Shown here: positions 1 to 10,088 of the stretch, piece after piece
How positions within the stretch are numbered: the stretch's first letter is position 1
How the letters are laid out: each line of letters begins with the position of its first letter
Assembly: GCA_003996215.1 (NCBI GenBank)
Contig: QJPP01007228.1
Span: 310,001-374,000 of the forward strand
Direction: 5' to 3'
Origin: Jaltomata sinuosa
Taxonomy: Eukaryota > Streptophyta > Magnoliopsida > Solanales > Solanaceae
DNA: 64,000 nucleotides
Position numbers and translations under genes: made by a program
Notes under the pieces: generated by a model
The model's database searches: none
Told to the model about the DNA's origin: nothing
The model's input: the letters and a program-made list of their open reading frames with translations, nothing else

Positions 1-70
1 TCAACCTCAAAAGCTAGCTCAGAAGGAAAGGATTACCCAAGTCCATATAAGCAGATCGTCAATTTATTTC
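1..70. repeat. Fragment of a dispersed Solanaceae repeat
   Basis: The first bases carry the phrase 'aaaagctagctca' followed by 'cccaagtccatataag'. The same phrases recur, diverged, at 35,505-35,560 and several times within 38,238-38,716. This is therefore a partial copy of one repeat family that continues left of the window. No coding capacity is visible. Confidence 0.5.
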
Positions 71-216
71 ACAATTAATGTGAGATTTTTACTCACTTTA
101 ACGAGGGAAATCACTGATAGAGATAGTACTAGATACTTGCAATTAATGTCAATTGTAAGTGGGTTCCATGTGCTAGTTTAATTTTTAAGTAAAAGCACGT
201 AACAAATGGGTAAAAA

Positions 217-370
217 CTTACCCCGGTGTTTACACCAAATCAATTATTATATGACATGCGTTTGAATATAGATAATTATCATTTAACCATGATTAATTAA
301 TATATATATAATTATTTTATTAAATTATTTAATCATGATAAATTACATTGGTGTAAATGCTAGGATGGGA
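217..370. mobile_element. Small MITE with inverted ends
   Basis: The left end reads 'acttaccccggtgtttacac' and the right end, reverse-complemented, reads 'cccatcctagcatttacacc'. They enclose an AT-only core. This is a short non-autonomous DNA element of unknown superfamily. The target duplication is not clear. Confidence 0.45.
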
Positions 371-1485
371 ACTCGACAGATAATTGTACTATATATATTA
401 GAATTAGAAGAATAAAACAGTGCAACTATTACCTGAATTAAGATTAAAAACTAATATTAAACCTTTATATTTCGAGATTTGTCATTGTCGTCTTTGGTTA
501 GGAGGTAGGCAGTGCCTTTCTTTGTTGAAACAAAGGCATAATACTGGGGTGTCAATGTTAATCGAAAACAACCACACTGTATCGTTTTTTAGATTTTTTT
601 AATAAAATTAATAATTTTTATATAAGTTTATAACCGTACTAAATAATTGGATAAATTTATTGTTTTATAAAAATTAATCGAAAAAATATCGAATAGTACA
701 TGTATAAATATATTTTATATATTAAGTCTAAAAATAATAAAATATTAAAATTTTACTTAGAACCTTGGAAGATGGAAAGCATCAATATAATTAACACTCA
801 AAGTCTTAATATTGAAACGTATCATACCACTCCGATCAAAACTAAATTAGTTCTAGGATCTCGACTCTCGAGTAGTGACTAGTAAATTACAAGGTCTTAC
901 AATGATCTTGGATAACAAGCTACACGTTATTAGATATATTTTTTTCTCTTATGATTTAAATTTTTCTTATTTGACAATTAATTTAAGTAGACTCAATTCT
1001 TGAGTTTTATCTTCATTGTTTTCTTTTCACTCGTGTAATCTAAATTATGTTTTTTTATCTTTGCTTAATATTATTTTAAACTATCATAAAATAATGAGAT
1101 GAATTCTATTTTTGTTTTCTTTCGTGTTTTCTAAAGTCATACACCTATGAATTCTATCACCTTTTAAACAATAAAAATGCCTAAAGAATTTTTGTCAAAG
1201 TTATACACAAGTATATATGGTAGAATTTTTTAACTTTTATATATTTTTTTAAAAAATAACGAAAATTAATCGAATCGAATCGTATCGATACCGAAGAAAA
1301 ACCGAGATGATGGAACAATCTCAAAAAGTCTAAGTTTGGTTATATAAATTAAAATAATCAAAAAATTGGTATGGTATAAATTTTATAAAATAATCGCTTG
1401 AACCGTATCATTGATACTCCTACATAATACATAAATATGCCCTTTAATTTGGTATCAACTGACATTTATGCCCTTTTACTATAGA
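371..1485. other. AT-rich gene-free stretch
   Basis: No open frame here resembles a known protein and no RNA gene or clear element was recognised. The sequence is low-complexity AT-rich DNA with decayed repeat phrases. Confidence 0.5.
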
Positions 1486-1965
1486 TGTGAATAAGTAGGC
1501 ACTTAAACTTGTATAAAGTTGAACAAATAGAGACATATATATTCTACGTGATATTTACATGACAATTTCACTTAAATTATCACATAGATGTTACTCCCTC
1601 TGTCCCATATTAAATGCTCACTATACTAAAAATAATTGTCTCATATTACTTGACCACCCTACTAAATAAAAAAACATTCATTAAAATTTTTCCATATTAC
1701 TCTTGCAATTAATTCTTTTTGAAAGTGTTCACATTTTTTTGTAAAGTTACAAAGAAGTTTTTTAAAGGCTAAATTAGTAAAACAAGTTTCTTATGTATTA
1801 TTTCTTAATATGCGTGTAAAAGAAAAATATATAAATAAAATAAAATGGAGGAAGTATATAAAATACATGTGTCTACTTATTTAATTTTATATAAAATTAA
1901 ATATCTACTTACACACATTTAAAATTAAAAAGTATATATATCAAGTGAGATTAAATTAAAAGGTA
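1486..1965. mobile_element. Decayed inverted-repeat element split by a Stowaway-like MITE
   Basis: The segment near 1,488-1,540 ('gtgaataagtaggcactt...') and the segment near 1,862-1,912 are imperfect inverted repeats of one another. Between them lies a separate MITE (1,592-1,855) with its own ends. The arrangement is best read as an older long-inverted-repeat element into which the MITE inserted. The assignment rests on the inverted-repeat alignment only. Confidence 0.4.
1592..1855. mobile_element. Stowaway-like MITE
   Basis: It starts 'tactccctctgtccca' and ends with the degenerate complement 'aaaatggaggaagta'. Both ends carry TA, and the size (about 260 bp) suits Tc1/mariner-type Stowaway MITEs. 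It lies inside an older inverted-repeat element. Confidence 0.6.
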
Positions 1966-2593
1966 CATTTACGTAGCAAAATAAAATGTGAAGTGGTTGC
2001 AGCTGGAGTAGGCATAAGTAATGAAGAGCAAGTGAGTGGAGGGATTACAAAAAGTGCACGGAAATCGAGGGATGTCAGAGTTGTCCGCACCCTCAGAAAA
2101 AGTTCACGTGCCTCAAGGAATCTCATTTCCACCTTCTTCTCTTTCTTTCATCACTTCACAGTTTCTTTTCCTATACATATTACATGCATTCCCCAAATTA
2201 AATGAATGATAAAATTATTTTTTTATATGATCTCACAGATTTAAGTTATAAAAATAACATTTTATTGAAATATAAGATAAAATTATATACAATAAATTCT
2301 TATAATTTTGTTCTTATCTTCAATCGTGTGCATAGCAAATATTTTAGTACACCAAATTGTCTTTTTTAAGTACATGCAATTGCACACACAACCATTAATA
2401 TGGCAAATCAAATCCAGGAGCTACTGTATATATAAAATCTACTGATGTAAACGTAATGAATTTGGTCAATACTGTATATATTTTCGCCACATTTAGTACT
2501 AATAATAGCAAGACTAACTCATCACTAGAGCGTGCATCATACGCTCCTGATTTTTCTTACCTGTTTAACCGTGTAAATTCTACTACCACATGC

Positions 2594-3055
2594 TTCTTCC
2601 GTCCAATAATACTTGTTCGCTATTGAAACTTCTTAAGAAACTATAAATAAAAAGGTAATTTTACCATATCACCCTTTGAAATGCTTTTCATTCTTGCCTT
2701 CTAAACTTCTTTATATCGAGAGATGAGGAACCATATTATTCTACATTTCTTAAACCTATGTAGTGAGTTGTATAAATGGCGTGTTTAAATTAGGATCATA
2801 TACAACAACAACAATATACCCAGTATATTCCCACAAAGTGAGGTCTGGGGAGGGTAAGATGTACGCAGACCATACCTTTACCCCAGAATGAAGTAAAGAG
2901 GCCTTGAAAAATATAATAGAAAAATGACTATAATTAGGAATAAGGGTAAATTAGGAATTAAATATAAAGTTATCACTTGATTTCATAAATTAAATAAGTA
3001 TTATTAGATATTTATTTTTAATATAGTGGACAAGTAAAGATGAACCGAATGAGTA
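2594..3055. mobile_element. MITE ('ccgtccaataatacttgt' family) interrupted by a TS SINE end
   Basis: The left part (2,594-2,740) and right part (2,898-3,055) align with the intact copy at 3,735-4,002. About 150 bp is inserted between them, including a reversed TS-type retroposon end. This gives a relative age: the MITE inserted first and the retroposon later. Confidence 0.55.
2802..2903 (-). mobile_element. TS-type SINE/RTE 3' end, reversed
   Basis: On the minus strand it reads '...gtctgcgtacatcttaccct', 'ccccagacctcactttgtgg' and ends in (GTT)n. This is the characteristic 3' end of the tobacco TS SINE and related RTE LINEs. Only the 3' portion is present. Confidence 0.7.
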
Positions 3056-3486
3056 TTTGGGAGGAATAAAAAGTGAAGCAATATCACCGAAATAGAGTCC
3101 ATCTCTTTTTGTCTCCATTAAAGGTCTCTGTCACGAAAACATAAAAACAGCAAAAGTAAAAACTTTTCCACATTACGAAGCTCTAGATGGCGATGGCATT
3201 ATTTTCTAATTTATCTGCTCTGAACTCCCCAGAGATTCTCTATTGGAATTGTTGTCTTATTGTATCAAAGATCTAATGACTTGTTTAAATAATAATGGAG
3301 TACCATTGATTATAAAATTAGGTCTGGAACAAATATTATTTGCATAAGACTAGTCTTAATTAAAATATGTTTGACATAGATCTCTGCCCTTGTACCCATT
3401 ATGATGATTTATAGGGAAAGTAAAAGCTCCACCGCCCAACACTAGTCCATTGCTGATTTACCATTATGGGGTAGTTTAGTTTTTGT

Positions 3487-3729
3487 TACTCCCTCCGTCC
3501 CACTTTAAATAACTTACTTTCTTTTTTAATCAGTCCAAAAAAAAAAGACATATTTCTACATTTATTAACAATTTGACTTTAAAATGCCTATTTTAGCCTT
3601 AATAAAATGATTTTCAATCACACAAACATCTAAGACTCATTTTAAACAATAAGTTTCAAAAGTCTTCCTTTCTTTCTTAAAGTCCGTGACAAATCAAAGT
3701 AACTCATATAAAATGGGACGGAGGGAGTA
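3487..3729. mobile_element. Stowaway-like MITE
   Basis: The ends are near-perfect inverted repeats: 'tactccctccgtcccacttt' at the left and 'aaaatgggacggagggagta' at the right. The core carries the family phrase 'tttaatcagtcc', also seen at 14,573-14,815. A different MITE follows 5 bp downstream. Confidence 0.8.
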
Positions 3730-3734
3730 CCACT

Positions 3735-4002
3735 TACTCCGTCCAATAATACTTGTTCACTATTGACTTTATATGTACATTTCTTAGAAAAACTATAAAT
3801 ATAAGAGTAATTTTATCATATCACATTTTAAATATAATAAATATAGTATCTTAAAAAATATAATTGAAAAATGACTATAATTAATGATAAAGGTAAATTA
3901 GGAATTTAGTGTAAAATTATTTCTTGAGTTCATAAAGTGGACAAGTATTATTGGACATCTAATTTTTATATAGCAGACAAGTAAAAATGAACGGAAGAAA
4001 TA
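3735..4002. mobile_element. MITE of the 'ccgtccaataatacttgt' family
   Basis: It starts 'tactccgtccaataatactt' and ends '...gtaaaaatgaacggaagaaa'. It is the intact relative of the interrupted copy at 2,594-3,055. No coding capacity is seen. Confidence 0.55.
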
Positions 4003-4052
4003 TTTATTATTTTGTTACTATCTATTATTTCTTGTTCTTATATTATGTGTTT

Positions 4053-4169
4053 GAGTAAGGGGTTTATCAGAAAAACAATCTCTCTCCTCACCTTTGAGGT
4101 AATGGTACGAATTGCTTCTCTCTATCGAATCCTACAATGTAAAAATATATTTGGTATATTGTTGTTGTA
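4053..4169 (+). mobile_element. Degenerate TS-type SINE/RTE 3' end
   Basis: The phrase 'tatcagaaaaacaatctctc', then 'cacctttgaggtaatggtac', and a terminal 'ttgttgttg' match the order found in the better copy at 28,800-28,948. The central 'cctccccagaccc' part is lost. Confidence 0.5.
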
Positions 4170-5158
4170 AACAAAGTCGCACGTTAATAAAATAAGGTAT
4201 AATTGGAGTATTTTAACAGCTCATTTTTTACTAGCCACATAATTGCCAATCTTTAGAGTCGGATATAAAATAACGCACGACCTTCATTTATTTATTTTTT
4301 TGTTTATTATTATTAAATTTAAATTTAAATTTTTACTAGTTTATTCTTACATATTAAGAAAAAAAATAATATTTTTTCCATAATCTTAGCAACTCATTTT
4401 TCCTGTTCTCGCCTATGTATATAGGATATTTTAAAAAAGTGAATATCCTTCTTAGTAGCAAGTATTTTTTTATATTGGGTGATAGGTGTGAAAAGATAAA
4501 TAATTGTCACTTTTCTTTCATTTCGGAAGAAATACGATCGAGAGGAGCTAATTCAAACCTTTCCAGTAAAATAATAACAGCGCACAACAAATCATCTAAA
4601 ACTTGATAATTTTTCCAAACTTACCAATATGATGCAAATCAATACAGCTAAGAGCGTGTGAGTTTATTATTACTTGAATTACTTGTAATAAATTCAGAAA
4701 GAAAATTCTCTAGAGGACGAGAAACGACTGGTTTTGCCCCATACAAAACTGGCCCAAGAATGAATTGAGCTGAAAGACAAGGCCCGATGGTTTTGCCTCA
4801 TTGCATACATTTAAGGTTTCCCCTTCGAATGAATTAGTCTTCAATTTTTGCTCTTACAAATCAAACTAGTCTTTAATTTTGCTTAATAAAATAAGGTAGG
4901 ATGCTTCTTTTATGTTAAGAAATTATGTCCATGGGTCATTTTGATTTAGTTATTTTTTAAAAAAAGAATCGTTGGAATGTATAAAATATTGCATAGACAA
5001 TGTTTATGGATATATATATACATGACACACGTTATACATCATATATACACGGTTATATACTATTTATACAATGTTGATACATTGTATAATCATTTATATG
5101 ATATCAATAATTAAATATGTATTACATATACACGCAACCATCTTTTGGTAGTATTTTT
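4170..5158. other. AT-rich gene-free stretch
   Basis: No gene is recognised. It contains short palindromic TA-rich tracts near 5,000-5,110 and simple-sequence AT DNA. The last nine bases (AGTATTTTT) are the left target duplication of the Mutator-like element that follows. Confidence 0.5.
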
Positions 5159-6222
5159 GAGAATAGACATCAAAACACCCCTAAACTTGTTCGACAAACT
5201 TACTTTAGACCTTTAACTCCACGGACGTTTATTTACCCCCTTAACAACTTTAAAGTGAATTTAATACATCCTCTAACAAGGAAAGTGTTTTCACTCTCTC
5301 AAACTCGTGTGAAAAGGAGAAAAGGGGATAAAAAGTTAATCAGATCTCAATTTTATTTATTTTTTTAATCTTTTTTTCTCTTTTTACCTTCTTCTTGTTC
5401 ACAACCACCGTATGCCACCCACCAGCCACCTCCTCTGTTCCTCTTCCTCCGTCACAATCCCTACACCTAGCTCTTCCATCCACCCAAACAAAGAACAAAA
5501 ACATACACTCTATTTTTCTTGGCAAAGGACAGAGAGCTTGCCGGAGATGGCTATTGCAGTTTTTAAAGGTTCTGAGGAGGGTGTTCAAATCCCTCCACAC
5601 ACATCACCATCCATACATTCCTCACCACCATTTCAATCTACTACCACCTTCTTTTAATTTCATAATAAATTTATTTTCGTATGATTCTTGTGGTCGGATT
5701 TTTGGTTGATATTATTAGTGTTGTTGATGGCGGTGTTATGGAATAGACAACGATGACAAAGTATTTTGGAGTTGATATCAGTGGCGATGGTAGGAATTAT
5801 AAAATTGGTGGCGGTGAAGATGATGCTGGTGGTGGCGAGTGTTGCTATTAGTGATGGGTATTGTGGAGTTGATGGCTATATATGGTGATGGTGTTAGTAG
5901 TGGTGGTGAACTTGTGAATTTGACGATGTCGATAACGAAGACGATGAGGAATAAAGTGAGGAGTAGTTGGCGGTGGATTTGTGAAATAGCCGGTATTGGA
6001 TTGTGAAGGACGAAGGTTGATATATATATAATTCATTAAATGGCGTGGACCAATTAAAACGCGCGTGGTTCAACAACACTCAGCCTTGACCTGGGTTGAG
6101 CTACGAAGGGTTGAAAATAATTCACTTTAAAGTTGTTAATGGGGGTAAATAAATGCCCATGGAGTTAAAGGTCTAAAGTAAGTTTGTCGGACAAGTTTAG
6201 AGGTGTTTTGATGTCTTTTCTC
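5159..6222. mobile_element. Non-autonomous Mutator-like element (MULE)
   Basis: This 1,064-bp element has long terminal inverted repeats of about 103 bp (5,159-5,261 and 6,120-6,222) that differ at only about 7 positions. Both begin GAGAA(t/a)AGACATC. The flanks are AGTATTTTT (left) and AATATTTTT (right), a 9-bp target duplication with one mismatch, which is the Mutator length. No transposase is visible, so it depended on another element. The GGT/GAT-rich interior includes a segment repeated at 6,408-6,520. Short open frames inside (for example 5,395-5,709) look like no known protein. Confidence 0.8.
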
Positions 6223-6274
6223 AATATTTTTTTGGTCACATGTGCAGTTATATAAGAAGCCCACCGCACTTTAA

Positions 6275-6366
6275 ACTGGGCCGCACTTTTAATTCAAAAT
6301 AATAAGGGAAGAGAGTCCATTAAGCAGTGAGGTGGCCCAAAATGCTGCCCGTACACCAAGCTCTTA
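6275..6366 (+). repeat. Dispersed repeat, pair with 18,901-18,977
   Basis: The phrases 'actgggccgcactt', 'gagagtccattaagc' and 'ccaaaatgctgcc' occur here in order. They occur again, reverse-complemented, at 18,901-18,977. The two copies face each other across the WOX1 gene. The family is not recognised. Confidence 0.55.
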
Positions 6367-6407
6367 GTAGTGTTAGATTTTTGGGGAATTTTCACAAAAA
6401 GCATTAT

Positions 6408-6520
6408 TGACGATGTCGATAACGAAGACGATGAGGAATAGAGTGAGGAGTAGTTGACGGTGGATTTGTGAAATCACCGGTATTGGATTGTGAAGGACGA
6501 AGGTTGATATATATATATAT
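6408..6520 (+). repeat. Second copy of the MULE interior
   Basis: About 110 bp beginning 'tgacgatgtcgataacgaag' are nearly identical to 5,921-6,030 inside the Mutator-like element. This copy has no terminal repeat on either side and stops at the Helitron-like end at 6,522. It may be a truncated second element. Confidence 0.7.
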
Positions 6521-6521
6521 A

Positions 6522-6552
6522 CTAGTTTAGTGTACGTGCTTTGCACGTGTTT
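6522..6552 (-). mobile_element. Helitron-like 3' terminus
   Basis: On the minus strand the sequence has a 6-bp stem hairpin (ACGTGC-AAA-GCACGT, 6,534-6,548), then eight bases, and ends CTAG followed by T at 6,521. A short hairpin shortly before a CTRR end, inserted between A and T, is the Helitron signature. The opposite (TC) end was not located, so the element's extent is unknown. Confidence 0.45.
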
Positions 6553-9500
6553 ATTGCGTTGATTAATAATAAATGTCTATAGTAAAACAAATTCTTGTGT
6601 GTAAATAAGACTTTTAATATAGTTCAGTTAAAGAAAAATTTATAAAATGGGATTTTAGTTAATTTTACATATTAAAAATTCTTGTATCTTACAAATACAA
6701 TGTTATGCATAGACTATTATAAATATCAAAACATCACTTCCTTTTGCACTCTCTGGGTGCTAATTTCCAATTTCTAATCTCACAAGCAAATTCTTCTGCT
6801 AATCCATGCGCAGCACATAGCACTGCCAGAATTCGATTGTCAGACTTAAAGTCGGAGGTTTACACAAAAATCATGCATTAATAAGAAATGGTAAAGTTGC
6901 TTAAAGTGACACTTGGCTTTGATGATGCATTCGGTTATAAACAAGAAACTGATTTCAAGTCTGGCCTAGTATCTGCTAATAGCTAACAATTGAAAGTATC
7001 ATCTAACAAATACATAGCTGATTTCAAGTCGGGAGTGGATTCGGAGCGGGTATACTGAATTGGAATATGGGTGGGTTTAAAATTAGACAAGGTTTATTAT
7101 CTACGTGGCAGCCACGTGACAGACCTTGTCCTAGTTGGACGGCCACGTGGACGCCAAATCAGCACTGAAGATGGGGAGTTAAGATGGAGGGTACTTATGG
7201 TCCAAAAAGTTGACGGTAGGGGTATTTTTGAGCCAAAAATGAAACGAGGGTATATTTGCTCTATTTCAGATAGTTCGAGGGTATTTTTGGCCCTTTTCCG
7301 TTCTAAGTACGTACCACTGAGGGATGAAGAAGCTAAGTTTAAACTAGATCTGAAATCAATTAATGATTGCTTGTACTAGCCTTGAACTAAAAATAGCAAC
7401 TTCAAACGAAGAAGTCTATTGTTTTTTGAATTCATTCAGTCATAAAACATGAAACATCGAATGAGCTAGGCATGTACAAATGGTTCGAAATTGTTTTGGG
7501 CTTGAAGGACGATATATTCTGGTCTAATATAATCTAGTGTAAATACGTTAGAGATATTTTTGACCATTTTCCCCGATTTATAAATTAGAGTGGCATCGGC
7601 AAACAGTAGCTTCCATGACCATCGAATTTTTAACCGGGACCATATATATATATAACGAGTAGCCTAGAATAGTCTTGATACAGTGTCTCCAAGAAGCCCT
7701 GCTTTGTCTTTGTTACCAACTTGTTTGTGTATATATCAACTATCCAATCTCCTTCCTCTTTTATTCTTCTCTTTTGTTGTGTCTATTCCAAGGACAATCA
7801 AACCGTTTCTGCAACCCCCCCTTAAAATAAATTACAAAATTGGTTTGTTGCTTTGGGAAAGGGGAAGCCAAAAAAAAAAAAGAAAGAAGTGAGTAGTAGC
7901 TAGAGACATGTATGTAAAACCTAGCTATGACTGCACAAGCTATATAGAATACATGAAATATCCAGAGCTATAGAGGTTGACCCTTTTTTGGGCATGCAAA
8001 AATTCAGTGGTTATTTTAATATATTACAAATTCTGCAAACAGTTGCCCGAATACTGATTTCTCATGACGACACATAATACTGCTCACCATTTAATAGTAA
8101 ATAGTAGCAGCATAAGTTTTTTTTTTTTTTTTTTATTAAAAAATATAATATAGCATGTCTGGATATATATGGTTATATCATTTCATAATAATGGTGGATG
8201 CAGGGTGGGGGTAGGGAAATTTGGAATCAAGTGGGGGTCGTGTAGAGGAGAAATGCATGAGATATATATGTGGAATTGCAATAGGGACATTGGCATACAC
8301 GGATAATTAAGGACACACATGAATAAGAGAGACAAGATTCCGTTTTCGGGACAGTCATTTTCATTGCAAGTTACCTACCACTCTATTAATTGCTCCTCCT
8401 TTTACACTCTTGTATCAATTTTAATTTTCACACCAGCTTTAATTAATTGAAACAAGCATGAGTTTTACTGGCTTATTGAGATTAATGCATATGGTTAAAG
8501 AAGAAAACATAGTTTAAATAGTTAACTTATTTATAAAATGAATATTTGAGAACAAATGTAAAAACTTCTTCTAAAATTTGAGGTAGAAGTATCTAATAAA
8601 ACACTATAGTTATATGTATTTATCAGGTACTCAGTTGGAACATGTTATGTAATTTAGGTGTCTAAATAAAATTTTATTTTCGATGTATTCTGCCATTTGT
8701 TCATTCTCAATTGACAAATACTCACATGATAATTTGGAAGTTCAGGAGATGAAACAAAGCTCTAAATGCTCTTCCTATGTAGAAGTTCAGGTAATATTGT
8801 GAAGGCATAATACATAGATAGACATCCATTTAATTTGTTCTTAACTAACAACTAAATACTTTAACATTAAGTATGTATATCTAGATATCTCAACTCGTCT
8901 CTACTTTATCAGTTGAATACTCTAACTTACAAAATGATCGTTTAGATACTTTCAAAATTTATGTCTCGCATCAGCTTCGAGTGTCCACGGGACATGCAAT
9001 GAAAACAAATTTGGACGTTTAGACGTTTAGTTGTCATTTAGAGTCATAGCACTCTTAAAGTTTTACTGCTTAATTACTCCCCTTGTTGGCAACTCTTTAA
9101 TTTCAACTTTCTATATAAAAAGTTTAAGATCATAAGAGAGAATATATAATTTGCTACAATCTACATATCTTTATTTGTATAATAGGATTCAAAGATCTTC
9201 TTTACTTTTTAAACTCCGCGTCAAGTCAAAACAGGACAAACAAATTGAACCGGAGGGAGGGTGTATTATGCCAATTGTAAAGAAACATGGTTATACGAAA
9301 TTAAGTTTGTAAAAAAGTGTTGATTAATGTTTTGAGTGTTGAAGAAAGAGAAGTGTGGGGGTAATATGGAGAGAGGGGGGCAGTTCGGATTGAGAATAAA
9401 GTGTGAAAGGGAGAGGACAAAGTAAGAACAATAAATGAGGGCTAGGTGATGAGGGGCTTATCATAACCCTCATCATCGTCACGTCGTTTTTCACTCACAT

Positions 9501-9805
9501 CTATCGATAATAATAAACCTCTCTTCTCCCAGAATTCCACGCCTTCAATTCCCCCTCTCCCTTTTCCTTTCCTTCCTTCCATTTTGCTTTTTCTTCAATT
9601 CTCTGTCTTATTTGTCTCCTTGAGAATTGAGATATCATACTTACTTTACATGATCCTATACTACTATTACCACTCTACTACCTAACCTATATATATATTA
9701 TTTGTAAAATAAATCAATAAGCCTAGTCAACCTCCCTCATGTTTTGCTCATGACTTTTGTTTCAATTTAAACCAACACCATTCCTTCTTCTTTCTCTGTC
9801 CTAAT
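6553..9805. other. Gene-free stretch upstream of WOX1
   Basis: No coding region is recognised. The stretch contains a decayed repeat at about 7,060-7,300 (paired 'agggtatttttg' phrases), poly-T near 8,117-8,135 and a half MITE near 9,120-9,258 ending 'ccggaggga'. The proximal part presumably includes the WOX1 promoter, but no element could be assigned with confidence. Confidence 0.45.
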
Positions 9806-9807
9806 TC

Positions 9808-9831
9808 CCCCTCTCTCTCTCTCTCTCTTTC
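9808..9831. repeat. (CT)n microsatellite upstream of WOX1
   Basis: A run of CT dinucleotides lies about 260 bp upstream of the WOX1 start codon, in a broader pyrimidine-rich stretch (9,780-9,960). CT-rich leaders are common in plants. Whether it is transcribed cannot be told. Confidence 0.7.
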
Positions 9832-10088
9832 TTTCTGTCTCTATTGTTCCATCTCTTTCTCCTGAATCTTGCCAAATTCCTTGTGTTCAGCTCCACCTCT
9901 CCCTTAAAAGTCACCCCATTTCATTCTCCCCCCTATTCCCTACCTCTCTTTCTCTAACTTTTTTTAACCATTACCAAACATTATTCTCTTTTCTCACTTT
10001 TAACCTTGAATGAACAACAAATAACCTTGACCTAACTCAAAAAAATCACCTCCATTTCTTAATTTTTCCAAGTAAAGACAAAAAGAAA

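Noticed and set aside
5395..5709. Proline/histidine-rich open frame inside the Mutator-like element
   Set aside because: Low complexity, no family resemblance and no transposase motif. Best seen as chance within element DNA.
7071..7379. 102-residue frame near a decayed repeat
   Set aside because: It overlaps 'agggtatttttg' repeat phrases common in nightshade intergenic DNA. No domain is visible.
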